This document shows positions 53,616-64,000 of a DNA stretch of 64,000 bases, piece after piece. Source of the DNA: Taudactylus pleione. Its lineage: Eukaryota > Chordata > Amphibia > Anura > Myobatrachidae. Made by a program: the position numbers and the translations under genes. The stretch covers positions 3,005,001-3,069,000 of the forward strand of contig JAUIMM010000637.1 of assembly GCA_031769625.1 (NCBI GenBank). Reading direction: 5' to 3'. Positions within the stretch are counted from its first letter, which is position 1. Every line of letters begins with the position of its first letter. The notes under the pieces are model-generated. The model did not search any database. It had not been told where the DNA came from and saw only the letters and a list, made by a program, of their open reading frames with translations.

Positions 53616-54395
53616 CAAGAGAGCATCTGAAACGTATCCTGGAGCATGGGTGTGCACTATAAGAGAGACCTATGTGAGTTCTAGAGCAGAGAAACGTGGG
53701 TATCCAAATCAAATGTATCATCCAGTGAATATCTCATGTTAAGCCTGATATGGGGTTACAGTCACCTGGGAATCAGACGGGTCATTGGGGGAAGGGGAGA
53801 TGACAGAGACCCCCAATCACCAACACAGCGCTTTCCCCGCCATTACCCTGTGGGTGAGATAATACTGTGAGAGTTCATGTGTTCCAGCCATTTCTGTATT
53901 GAGAAACTGTACAGAATTACCATTTTTAAAATAAAGAAAACTAATTTATTAGTAATGCACCAGTTCACCTGCCTCATCTAGATACACTTCTTCCTCTATA
54001 TATCACACCTGTATGTGTGCAGACTCTTGTGTGCCCACTTTAGCTGGGCACACAAGACACCTACCTTGCGATGGGAGAGACAGAGCTCTCTAAGGCCATC
54101 AACAGGTAGGTTTCATGGAGGAGACACTACCACAATACCAGAGGTACGGTGCCGGTCTCCAGGGGAGAACCAATTTCTTTGTATGCCTATCAGATTGATA
54201 TCATGTCCAACCAAGCCACCAAGTCCTGAGAGTTTGTAATGAACAAAGTTGATGTTGATGGGTTGGAGAAGATATGAAGCCAAAGTTGATAGGTTGGAGG
54301 AAGTAGAATAGTGAGGGATAAAGCTAAAGTTGATTAAACAATACAAGACTCTGTGAAACACAAAAGAGGATCTTACAGTAACTGTAATGTTTTCC
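53616..54395. other. Unassigned sequence
   Basis: No gene recognised. Short frames only. Confidence 0.35.
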
Positions 54396-54403
54396 CCTAG
54401 TAA

Positions 54404-54955
54404 GGGGATGTAGTTATAATACCAATGGCCGGGATGCCGTCTATATAAATCCCGGTGTCAGAATATCCCGACCCGGGACTAAACCTAGGCGGCTAAGTCC
54501 TGACGCCAGCCTAAATCCTGACGCCGGAAACCCATCAGACGGCATCCCGATCAAAGGTAGGCCAAGCCGTCTTAGCTGTTAGCTGCGGGGGGGCTTAGGT
54601 TTAGGCACCACGGAGGGGGGGTTAGACTTTGGGGGCGGGTTAGGGTTAGGCACCACTGGGGGAGTGGTTAGGCCCCACTGAGGGGGTTTAGGCACCACTG
54701 GGGGGGATTAGGCATTTATGGGGGATGGTTAGGTTTAGGCACCAAAGGAGGGATGGTTAGGTTTAGCCACTAATGGGGAGGGATAGGGTGCGGGTGGGGA
54801 GGGTTAGGTTTAGGCACCAAGAAGGGATAGGTAGGGGGAGAAGGGGGGAAGGTTGGTATACTTACCCTACCCCTGTTGGGATACCGAGCATCGGGATGAC
54901 GCTGATGGCATTTTGACAGAAGGTATAACGACTGCCGGTATTTCATACCCAACCC
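54404..54955. mobile_element. Telomere-like minisatellite transposon, copy f
   Basis: A 552-bp element from GGGGATGTAGTTATAATACC to GTATTTCATACCCAACCC. It has the exact 8-bp TSD CCTAGTAA (54396-54403, 54956-54963). The flanks contain CCGGGATGCCGTC and ATCCCGACCCGGG. The interior (about 54590-54860) is a GGTTAGGTTTAGGCACCA minisatellite. Confidence 0.85.
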
Positions 54956-54963
54956 CCTAGTAA

Positions 54964-55880
54964 GTAGTAAGGGCCCTTTATATGCTGTATACAGGTGAGA
55001 CCCCTTAGTGCTGAATGACTCGACCTTTAACATGAGTGCTGATTGCTGTAAGCATTATCATTGGGTTGATGCTGTAATTGCAGAGGTGTGTTGTTATTAT
55101 ATGGTATTCTGCGTGCTGCAGAGTCTGACAGCACTGATAGCACGTGTGCCCTATTAGCTACAGTATGTCATGCCGTGTGCTTGCCCAGCTCATGGAGCCC
55201 ATCATCAGACCATTGTATAGGTAGATGAGGGCTGACCTGTTTCCATACTGTGAATAATTTGCTGGTATTATAAAACTTCTCTATATGAGAAGAAAAATCC
55301 AGGGTGAGTTCAGATGTATACTATGGCAACTACATGCAAAAGTGTCCAAATACACCTATACAGATAACCTGGACTGCCGCGCCATGCTTCACATTGTGTA
55401 TCATTGTGCTAAATCTGCGACTTGATAACAATTCCTTCGCGGCTAAATTACTAACCCTAGGGCTCTGTACGTGACTTTCTATGCAGCTACCATGCGAATA
55501 AAATGCTAAATTTAGTGCCAAAATCCTGGAATCGCTGCCCATGGAGGAGCAGTCATACCGTGCGTCTCGCGCCATGTGGTGTAAAAAATAAATAAAATAG
55601 AGGTGCATGAGGACACATCTGTAAACTCTAAAGGAATTAAACACTCAGCTCATCCAGGGGTGGTTTAAGAGAGGAGGGGGCTGTGTGCAGGCTCTGTGTA
55701 GGCCCCTCCTCTCCGGCAGCACTGTAGACTCTGGCTTGGTACCAGGGTCTCCTGTGTATGCGCAGACTTCTCTGCTACTGCGCATGAGCAAATCTCAGGG
55801 AAGAATGTTGCTGCACCAATTACCTGATGATTTATGTCAGAGGGGGGACTAAGTATAATTATATGGGTGCAGTGTGATGC
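54964..55880. other. Unassigned sequence
   Basis: No gene recognised. CAGGGGTGGTTTAAGAG at 55656 looks like a transposon end, but no partner was found. Confidence 0.35.
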
Positions 55881-55890
55881 CTTTACCGAT

Positions 55891-56744
55891 GAGATGTAGT
55901 TACGAGACCAGTGGCCCCGATGCCGCCGGTCTAAATCCCGACGGGGGAAGCCCGACAAGAGACTTAAGCTAGGCGTCAAAATACCGACACCTTTCTTAAT
56001 CCCGATGCTGGAATCCATATGGACAGCAGCCTGAACCAGGTAAGTCCTGGGCGGTTTAGGTAGCATGGCGGGGTTAGCATTAGGTTTTGGGGGGGAGGTT
56101 AGGGCATACTTGCCGACATTCAGCTCCCTCCTTCCGGGAGGGAGCTGAATGCCTGCATTGTGTGGGGTGTGTGGCCGGGCTATGATGCCGTTTTGGGGTC
56201 GGGGTCGGGGGCGTGACTGCACGATCGCGTCATTGTGGCCCCGCCCCCTCTTCACAATGCCGGAAAAAAGGCATGGTGAAGCAGGGGGCGGAGCCACGAT
56301 GACGCGACTCAGCGCGAATCGCATCATCGGGCCCCCCGCCAGCGGGGGTTTTTACTATTAGTCTGGGGGGGTAGGTGGCAGCCGGGAGGCTTGCCTGCCT
56401 TTCCGGGGGGTCGGGAGTGGCACCCAATATTCGGGAGGCTCCCGACCAAATCGGGAGGGTAGGCAAGCCTGGGTTAGGGTTAGGCACCCCTAGGGGGGTG
56501 CGTTAGGCACCACTGGCGGGGGAGTATGGGTTAGGTACTAAGGGGAGTAGGTTAGGTTTGGGCACTAACGGGGAGGGTTAGGGTGCGGAGGGTTAGGGTT
56601 AGGCTGCAAGAAGGGAGATTAGGGGGAGAAGGGGGGATGGTAAGTATACTTACCGGACCCCTGTCGGGATACCAACCATCGGTATGCCGCTGTCTGTATT
56701 TTGACAGTAGGCATCCGGACAGCCGGCTTTACATACCAATTCCT
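55891..56744. mobile_element. Telomere-like minisatellite transposon, copy g
   Basis: It begins GAGATGTAGTTACGAGACC and ends CTTTACATACCAATTCCT. The TSD TTACCGAT flanks it, within a longer shared CCTTTACCGATG. The family words ATCCCGACGGGGGAAGCC and CGGACAGCCGGC are present. The minisatellite (56060-56640) is split by a hAT-like element at 56105-56471. Confidence 0.8.
56105..56471. mobile_element. CATACTTGCC-family hAT-like element, complete
   Basis: A 367-bp element beginning CATACTTGCCGACATTCAGC and ending GGAGGGTAGGCAAGCCTG. An exact 8-bp TSD GGTTAGGG (56097-56104, 56472-56479) shows insertion into a telomere-like repeat unit. It contains the block GATGACGCGACTCAGC shared by family members at 6728 and 12100. 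This copy sets the family's TSD length at 8 bp. Confidence 0.88.
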
Positions 56745-56752
56745 TTACCGAT

Positions 56753-58010
56753 GTCTGCTTCAGCAATGCTAAACTGTATTCTGTCCTGTCAATAAACATT
56801 TCTTTGCCTTTCTCCACCTTTTCCAATTGAAATTCTCTTGCAGATTTAGATTGTATGAGCAAGTAATAAGCAGCATTTTCAGAAGACGTAACACATGGAG
56901 AGGATACTAATGCATGCAAATATATTTTCACGGTGTATCTGCCATTAATAGACCTATTATGGATGTTACAGCCTGCTCAGCACATTTACAAGAGAGATGG
57001 AGAAGGTGAATGTTGTGCATTCAGATAGTTGTAAAGCGATCACTTCAAGGGATATTTTTACTGACAGTAATGAGCCCGGCTCTTTGTCCTGGACTTTGTA
57101 ATAAGCTATGTGCTTTGTGAATGCGCAGTAATATTCATAAGCTAAAAGCATGCATTGAATTAAAGTACTGCCTTACTAGCCTTCCTAATGTGGAGGATAT
57201 GAATTACGCAGTATGCCGTCTCCTGACTAGTATAAGATGCTAATTCTGAGAAATAGTGCCGGAAAATACATTTTCTCAGTTACTAAATTAGCACGTTTAT
57301 TCTGCATCATAAATTATTGTGTATTCAGTATTATAAAGGAGTGTGCTTAATCAGTAGAATAGAATCTGCTGGGACCCTTTGCAGGACAGAAGATATATTA
57401 GCACCCTCTGTGGTGACTATAATAGACTCCCTACAATAATGGGTAACACTCACTAATTGCAGATACTGCATCAATGGCTATGAAGCACATACAGTACATT
57501 TGCATGGGTATGCCTTTCTAGTGACAGAATTGTTTTCCACCCAGAAACACATTCTTTTGTCGTACATTGACGTTACTGTTCCCTCTAAGCTGACAGTGTT
57601 ATCCATATTTTCTCTGTCCTGTGCTGAGCCCATTCTTTCCATGTTTTCCCTAATCACATTTCAACATTAATAGTACTAATTTCTTTCCTATGCAGGACCC
57701 TCACAAAGTATACTGTACGTTTTGTTTCCCAGAAGCCTTTGCGTTTTCGTAAATACCATTTTCAGCAGGTAAACACTGAATAGATGCTGTATACATATGC
57801 ACGGGACCTATACAGTGCGGGGAGGAGAGCCTGGGGGAGCCCAGCTGCTCGAGGAGCACTGGGCATGCCCCAGAGTGACGACAATGGGGAACGTGCTGAG
57901 ACCACGCCCCCTCTTGCCTCGAGGCCAGGCCTCCTGTTCAGGGGAACGCGCAGCCTCGATTTAACAAATTCAGTTGTTGGGAGTTCTGTGACCATATGAA
58001 AACCCTAATA
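56753..58010. other. Unassigned sequence, possibly single-copy
   Basis: No gene or transposon ends were recognised in about 1.2 kb of moderately AT-rich DNA. A GC-rich patch at 57805-57960 encodes nothing recognisable. Confidence 0.35.
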
Positions 58011-58018
58011 CTCTAGTT

Positions 58019-58204
58019 CAGAGGTTCCCATGCGCGGTCCTCAATGCGCCCCAACAGTTGAGGTTTTAGAGATATCCATGGTTGACCGCCGGTGACTTAA
58101 TTAGCACCTCAGTCAATTTGATTCAACCATCTGTGCTCGACCATGGATATCTCTAAAACCTTGAACTGTTGGGGAGCCTTGAGTACCACGTTTGGGACCC
58201 TCTG
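58019..58204. mobile_element. hAT-like palindromic MITE with CAGAGGTTCCC ends
   Basis: The ends CAGAGGTTCCCATGCGCGGT and TACCACGTTTGGGACCCTCTG are mirrored. GGTTTTAGAGATATCCATGG and its complement form the arms. The flanks CTCTAGTT and CTCTAGGC agree at 6 of 8 positions. CAGAGGTTCCC-type ends are typical of Charlie-like hAT MITEs. Confidence 0.8.
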
Positions 58205-58385
58205 CTCTAGGCTGTTTCTTTTATTCAGTCGCAGAAATACACAGTGACTTGTAATATTGACAGCTGTCGCTAAAAATAAAATGATCAAGAGACATCCGTT
58301 TTGTATACAAATATCCATAAGTATAGGATGAGACTGGATTTGCGGAGAGTATATGGATGTGTAGTTCTCCTCTGCAAAGGGGCAG

Positions 58386-58473
58386 CACCCTATTCACCCC
58401 TGACAAACGCACCCTATTCACCCCTGACAAACGCACCCTATTCACCCCTGACAAATGCACCCTATTCACCCCT
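58386..58473. repeat. 24-bp minisatellite
   Basis: About 3.7 copies of CACCCTATTCACCCCTGACA plus AACG at a 24-bp period. The APYSPLTN peptide repeat read through it is a by-product. Confidence 0.9.
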
Positions 58474-58555
58474 AATCTCACTATTATATCAGTGTATTTA
58501 CAGAAGTGCTGGAGGCAAGGCTAACTTACCATGGAGAGTTTACTGCCTGCACAAT

Positions 58556-58833
58556 CAGGGCCGTAACTAGACTTTTTGGTGCCCTGTGCCAGAAAGAGCA
58601 TTGGCGACCCCCCTATTTTTTAAATAGGGAGATACACCCGAAAAAGGGCCATGGCCTCATGGGGATAGGCCAGGGAAGAGATAGGGGAGGCTAGGAGATG
58701 CTGGGGATAAAATAAGAAGAAACTACAAGCAAGAATGATAATTAACAGGAAAATTGACAGGCCCAAACAGTGCCCCATGCCCTGCGGTGCCCTGTGTGAT
58801 GGCACTGGTCACACCACCCTAGTTACAGCCCTG
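58556..58833. mobile_element. hAT-like element with CCGTAACTAG ends
   Basis: The ends CAGGGCCGTAACTAGAC and CTAGTTACAGCCCTG are mirrored. The flanks share CTGCACA. Sibling of 29316-29599, with which it is collinear. Non-coding. Confidence 0.8.
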
Positions 58834-58863
58834 CTGCACATATTTATGTATTAATTGCTGATT

Positions 58864-58995
58864 AACATTTATTTATGTAGCGCCGGCATATTCTGTTGTG
58901 CTTTACAAATGGGAACTAAACCGTAATAAAATGAGACTATGTAATAACAGACAGACAAAAAGCTAAGAGGGCCCTGCCCGCAAGCTTACAATCTA
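58864..58995 (-). mobile_element. L2-type 3'-end fragment, reverse strand
   Basis: The sequence TTTATGTAGCGCCGGCATAT followed by TGTGCTTTACAAATGG is the complement of an L2-style tail (TGTAAAGC...GGCGCTATATAAA). It is followed by the common vertebrate motif CCTGCCCGCAAGCTTACAAT. Antisense LINE or SINE tail. Confidence 0.55.
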
Positions 58996-59800
58996 AATGC
59001 AAATAGATGTTTGGACCAGTATGCAATATGTAGCACTTATCCTCATGTATCAGCCGAATTACAAAGGCTCTTGGCGGGCTGTATGATCGGGTTGGGTAAA
59101 GGATCCCAGCAGTCGGATACAGCGCAGTCAGAATACCGACAGTGGCATCCCGACAGTCAGAATCCTGACACTTGCAGGTAAGTACCCTAACCGACCTTTC
59201 CCACATCCTAACCCACCCCTCTTGCAGCCTAACCCTAACTCCCCCCCAGCAGCTTAACCCTCCCCCTAGTGCCTAACCCTAACCCACCCACAGCAGCCTA
59301 AACCCTCCCCCTAGTGCCTAACCCTAACCCCCCCACAGCAGCCTAACCCTCCCCCTAGTGCCTAACCCTAACCCCCCCACAGCAGCGTAACCCTCCCCCT
59401 AGTGCCTAACCTTAACCCCCCCACCGCAGCCTAACACTCCCCCTAGTGCCTAACCCTAACCCCCCCCACAGCAGCCTAACCCTCCCATTAGTGCCTAAAC
59501 CTAGCCTCCCCACACCAGCCTAACACTCCCCCTAGTGCCTAAACCTAGCCTCCCCACAGCAGCCTAACACTCCCCCTAGAGCCTAACCCTAACCCCCCCA
59601 CAGCAGCCTAACCCTCCCCCTAGTGCCTAAACCGAGCCTCCCCACAGCAGCTTAACACTCCCCCTAGTGCCTAATCCTAACCCCCCCACAGCAGCCTAAC
59701 CCTCCCCCTAATGCCTAACCTTAACCCCCCCACCGCAGCCTAACCCTCCCCCTAGTGCCTAACCCTAACCCCCCCACAGCATCCTAACCCTCCCCCAGTG

Positions 59801-60145
59801 CAGGGATGGGGAACCTCAGGCCCTCAGAATCATTTGGTCTGGCCCTCGGTGCTTTTTTCTGCTAGCCTCATCTGGCTAGCATGGTGCCTAGAATGTACCC
59901 TGCAGCCAGAATCTATGCAGCAGTGCTGCTTGGGATGTCCTTAGGATGCTTCAGACGGTCACACCGCTGCCCTTACAGCTCCCCGGAGCATCCTCAGGAC
60001 GCCTCAAGGCATTGCTGTAATAACCAGCGATTGTGGCCCCGCCCCATGTGACAACACATTGAGGGGGCGTGGCTTGCACCAGGCCCGCAAATAATGTTAT
60101 ATAAATCAAAATGGCCCTCGGCAGAAAAAAGGTTCCCCACCCCTG
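59801..60145. mobile_element. hAT-like GGGGAACCTCAGG element in the minisatellite, copy 1
   Basis: The ends CAGGGATGGGGAACCTCAGG and GGTTCCCCACCCCTG are mirrored, flanked by CCCCAGTG and CCCTAGAG. It has a small deletion after CTCAGGCCCT relative to copy 2. Non-coding. Confidence 0.85.
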
Positions 60146-60721
60146 CCCTAGAGCCTAACCCCACAGCAGCCTAACCCTACCTCTAGTGCCTAACCCTAAG
60201 CCCCCCACAGCAGCCTAACCCTCCCCCTAGTGCCTAACCCTAACCTCTCCACAGCAGCCTAACCCTTCCCCTAGTGCCTAACTCTAACCTCCACATAGAA
60301 TCCTAGCCCCCCACAGCATCCTAACACTCCCCCTAATGCCTAACCCCCCACAGCATCCTAACCCTCCCCCTAGTGCCTAACCCTAACCTCCCCACAGCAG
60401 CCTAACCCTCCCCCTAGTGCCTAACCCTAACCTCCCCACATCATTCTAAACCCCCCACAGCATCCTAACCCTAACCTCCCCACAGCATTCTAAACCCCCC
60501 ACAGCATCCTAACCCTAACCTCCCCACAGCAGCCTAACACTCCCCCTAGTGCCTAACCCTAACCTCCCCACAGCAGCCTAACCCTCCCCCTAGTGCCTAA
60601 CCCCCCCACAGCAGCGTAACCCTCCCCCTAGTGCCTGACCTTAACCCCCCCACCGCAGCCTAACACTCCCCCTAGTGCCTAACCCTAACCCCCCCACAGC
60701 ATCCTAACCCTTCCCCCAGTG

Positions 60722-61083
60722 CAGGGATAGGGAACCTCAGGCCCTGGGACCGTATAAAGCCCTCAGAATCATTTGGTCTGGCCCTCTATGCTTTTTTCTG
60801 CTAGCCTCATCTGGCTAGCATGGTGCCTAGAATGTACCCTGCAGCCAGAATCTATGCAGCAGTGCTACTTGGGGCGTCCTTAGGACGCTTCAGACAGTCA
60901 CACCGCTGCCCTTACAGCTCCAGGAGCATCCTCAGGACGCCTCGGGCATTGCTGTAATCACCAGCGATTGTGGTCCCACCCCATGTGACATCACATTGGA
61001 GGGGGCCTGGCTTGCACCAGGCCCGCAAATAATGTTATACAAATCAAAATGGCCCTCGGCAGAAAAAAGGTTCCCCACCCCTG
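60722..61083. mobile_element. hAT-like GGGGAACCTCAGG element in the minisatellite, copy 2
   Basis: Same element as 59801-60145 with flanks CCCCAGTG and CCCTAGTG (7 of 8 identical). The surrounding array also matches (ATCCTAACCC before, AACCCTACCTCTAG after), which points to duplication of one insertion rather than two events. Confidence 0.85.
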
Positions 61084-62888
61084 CCCTAGTGCCTAACCCT
61101 AACCTCCCCACAGCAGCCTAACCCTACCTCTAGAGCCTAACCCAAACCCCCCACAGCAGCCTAACCCTCTCCCTAGTGCCTAACCCTAACCTCCCCACAG
61201 CAGCCTAACCCTCCCCCTAGTGCCTAAGTCTAACCTCCACACAGAATCCTAACCCCCCACAGCATCCTAACACTCCCCCTAATGCCTAACCCCCCACAGC
61301 ATCCTAACCCTCCCCCTAGTGCCTAACCCTAACCTCCCCACAGCAGCCTAACCCTCCCCCTAGTGCCTAACCCTAACCTGCCCACATCATTCTAAACCCC
61401 CCACAGCATCCTAACCCTAACCTCGCCACAGCAGCCTAACACTCCCACTAGTGCCTAACCCTAACCTCCCCACAGCAGCCTAACACTCCCCCTAGTGCCT
61501 AACCCTAACCTCACCACAGCAGCCTAGTCCTGCCCCTAGTGCCTAACCCTAACCTCCCAACAGAATCCTAACCCCCCACAGCATCCTAACCCTCCCTCTA
61601 GTGCCTAACCCTAACCTCCCCACAGCAGCCTAACACTCCCCCTAGTGCCTAACCCTAACCTCCTCACAGCAGCCTAACACTCCCCCTAATGTCTAACCCC
61701 CCCACAGCAGCCTAACCCTCCCCCTAGTGCCTAACCCTAACCTCCCCACAGCAGCCTAACCCTCCCTCTAGTGCCTAACTCTAACCTCCACACAGAATCC
61801 TAACCCCCCACAGCAGCCTAACACTCCCATTAATACCTAACCCCCCACAGCATCCTAACCCCCCCCCTAGTGCCTAACCCTAACCTCCCCACAGCAGCCT
61901 AACCCTCCCCCTAGTGCCTAACCCTAACCTCCCCACAGCATTGTAAACCCCCCACAGCATCCTAACCCTAACCTCCCCACAGCATTCTAAACCCCCCACA
62001 GCATCCTAACCCTAACCTCCCCACAGCATCCTAACACTCCCCCTAGTGCCTAACCCCCCACAGCATCCTAACCCTCCCCCTAGTGCCTAACCCTAACCTC
62101 CCCACAGCAGCCTAACCCTCCCCCTAGTGCCTAACCCTAACCTCCCCACAGAATCTTAACCCCCCACAGCATCCTAACACTCCCCCTAATGCCTAAACCC
62201 CCACAGCATTCTAACCCTCCCCCTAGTGCCTAACCCTAACCTCCCCACAGCAGCCTAACCCTCCCCCTAGTGCCTAACCCTAACCTCCCCACAGAATCCT
62301 AACCCCCCACAGCATCCTAACACTCCCCCTAATGCCTAAACCCCCACAGCATCCTAACCCTCCCTCTAGTGCCTAACCCTAACCTCCCCACAGCAGCCTA
62401 ACCCTCCCCCTAGTGCCCAACCCTAACCTCCCCACAGCACCCTAAACCCCCCACAGCATCCTAACCCTCCCCCTAGTGCCTAATCCTAACATCCCCACAG
62501 CAGCCTAACACTCCCCCTAATGCCTATCCCCCCCACAGCATCCTACCCCTCCCCCTAGTGCCTAACCCTAACCTCTCCACAGCAGCCTAACACTCCCCCT
62601 AAAGCCTATCCATCCCACAGCATCCTAACCCTCCCCCTAGTGCCTAACCCTAGCCTCCCCACAGCATCTTAACCCTCCCTCTAGTGCCTAACCCTAACCT
62701 CCCCACAGCAGCCTAACCCTCCCCCTTGTGTCTAACCCTAACCTCCCCACAGCATCCAAAACCCCCCACAGCATCCTAACCCTCCCCCTAGTGCCTAATC
62801 CTAACATCCCCACAGCAGCCTAACACTCCCACTATTGCCTAACCCTAACCTCCCCACAGCAGACTAACACGCCCCCTAATGCCTTACC

Positions 62889-63304
62889 CATACTTGCCAA
62901 CTCTCCCTCATTGTCAGGGAGACTCCCTGAAATAGTAGCAATCTCCCTGTCTCCCTGAAGAGTCTAGCAATCTCCCTCATTTCATCCTTACCCCCGTTAT
63001 GACACTGTTATATATAAAAAATACAGAGATATATACATTAAAATGTGATCATTAGTATAATTTCCCTGCATTGGGTATAAGGCACAATGATCCCTATGGC
63101 TACATGCATTTTCTAAGAAGTATCAGTGTGTTTTCATCAACAAGTAGATCTTACTAACTGCTTTGGGGCTCGTTTACATGTGGATGTAAGTCATATTTAT
63201 GACACGCCTCTCAGATGTAGCAGTACACACCCACTGTAACACGCGCTCATAGGTGCTGCTTTCACAATCTCCCTGAAAAGCTTTTTCAAAAGTAGGCAAG
63301 CATG
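62889..63304. mobile_element. CATACTTGCC-family-like element in the minisatellite
   Basis: It begins CATACTTGCCAACTCTCCCT and ends AAGTAGGCAAGCATG. The flanks GCCTTACC and GCCTACCC are an imperfect 8-bp repeat. The interior is AT-rich and unlike the GC-rich members, with CTCCCTGA motifs at both ends. Non-coding. Confidence 0.75.
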
Positions 63305-63944
63305 GCCTACCCCCCCCACAGCATCCTAACCCTCCCCCTAGTGCCTAACCCTAACCTCCCCACAGCAGCCTAACCCTCCCCCTAGTGCCTAACCCTAACC
63401 TCCCCACAGCATCCGAAACCCCCCACAGCCTCTTAACCCTCCTCCTAGTGCCTAACCGTAACCCCAACAGCAGCCTAACCCTCCCCCTAGTACCTAACCC
63501 TAATGTCCACACAGAATCCTAACCCCCCCACAGCATCCTAACACTCCCCCTAATGCCTAACCCCCCACAGCATCCAAACCCTCCCCCTAGTGCCTAACCC
63601 TAACCTCCCCACAGCAGCCTAACCCTCCCCCTAGTGCCTAACCCTAACCTCCCCACATCATTCTAATCCCCCCACAGCATCCTAACCCTAACCTCCCCAC
63701 AGCATTCTAAACCCCCCACAACATCCTAACCCTAACCTCCCCACAGCAGCCTAACACTCCCCCTAGTGCCTAACCCTAACCTCCCCACAGCAGCCTAACC
63801 CTCCCCCTAGTGCCTAACCCTAACCCCTCCACAGCAGCGTAAACCTCCCCCGAGTGCCTAACCTTAACCCCCCCACCGCAGCCTAACACTCCCCCTAGTG
63901 CCTAACTCTAACCCCCCCACAGCATCCTAACCCTCCCGCCAGTG

Positions 63945-64000
63945 CAGGGATAGGGAACTTCAGGCCCTGGGGCCGTATAAAGCCCTCGGAATCATTTGGT
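63945..64000. mobile_element. hAT-like GGGGAACCTCAGG element, copy 3, cut by window end
   Basis: It starts CAGGGATAGGGAACTTCAGG after CGCCAGTG and continues out of the window. It is the third instance at the same position within the array unit. Confidence 0.8.

Larger units (their letters stand above)
59090..64000. mobile_element. Giant telomere-like minisatellite transposon, copy h, open at window end
   Basis: The left flank carries the family words GGGTTGGGTAAAGGATCCC and GTGGCATCCCGACAGTCAG. From about 59190 the sequence is a tandem array of CCTAACCCTAACCTCCCCAC then AGCAGCCTAACCCTCCCCCT-type units (about 47 bp, with shorter variants), running past 64000. Four elements are embedded (59801, 60722, 62889 and 63945), three of them the same hAT-like element at the same place within a unit. 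The right terminus is beyond the window. Confidence 0.75.

Noticed and set aside
59190..64000. True telomere or subtelomere
   Set aside because: Units are about 47 bp with only partial TTAGGG identity, the array lies within transposon termini, and similar short arrays are scattered through the window.

Overview
The window looks like repeat-dominated intergenic or intronic DNA from a vertebrate with a large genome, most likely a frog. The reasons are the many short palindromic DNA transposons built around a CCAACCAATCAGCTCC-type core, a 5'-truncated L2 LINE, a ZBED-type hAT transposon and the density of nested insertions. The taxon is inferred from repeat style, not shown. I found no host protein exon, tRNA, rRNA or CRISPR array. 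The only long intact reading frame is a hAT transposase.

Layout. 1-13 kb: scattered non-autonomous DNA transposons, including PIF/Harbinger-like elements with 3-bp target-site duplications (TSDs; 1680, 5953, 6925, 9043) and a telomere-like minisatellite transposon (11450). 13.2-16.3 kb: a degraded L2 LINE with endonuclease and reverse transcriptase. 16.3-21.5 kb: a hairpin-chain Harbinger element, a 3.2-kb inverted-repeat element whose two arms were each invaded by the telomere-like minisatellite family, and a 1.2-kb expanded member of that family. 22-26.5 kb: palindromic elements and another telomere-like block. 27.0-33.1 kb: a MITE split by a 4.3-kb inverted-repeat element with a 15-bp TSD, which itself holds five further insertions, followed by a hAT-like element carrying a 28-bp minisatellite. 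33-39.1 kb: four Harbinger-like elements. 39-43 kb: a GA microsatellite and repeat fragments. 43.2-52.1 kb: a nested stack with a complete 7-kb hAT transposon (44644-51682) at its centre, with matching 8-bp TSDs, terminal inverted repeats (TIRs), a TATA box, a 17-copy 160-bp tandem array and an intact 1038-residue transposase. 52-59 kb: MITEs and two more telomere-like minisatellite transposons. 59-64 kb: a large CCCTAA-type minisatellite that runs off the window and contains co-amplified hAT insertions.

How the parts relate. The intact hAT transposase could in principle mobilise itself. Many small elements here carry 8-bp TSDs and hAT-like ends, but their TIRs differ from its own, so they were probably mobilised by related enzymes elsewhere. 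The most unusual structure is a Harbinger-like family, about six copies here, built almost entirely of about eleven consecutive hairpins. Several stems differ in sequence between copies yet stay base-paired, which looks like covariation. The second theme is a DNA-transposon family whose interior is an expandable GGGTTAG/CCTAACC minisatellite.
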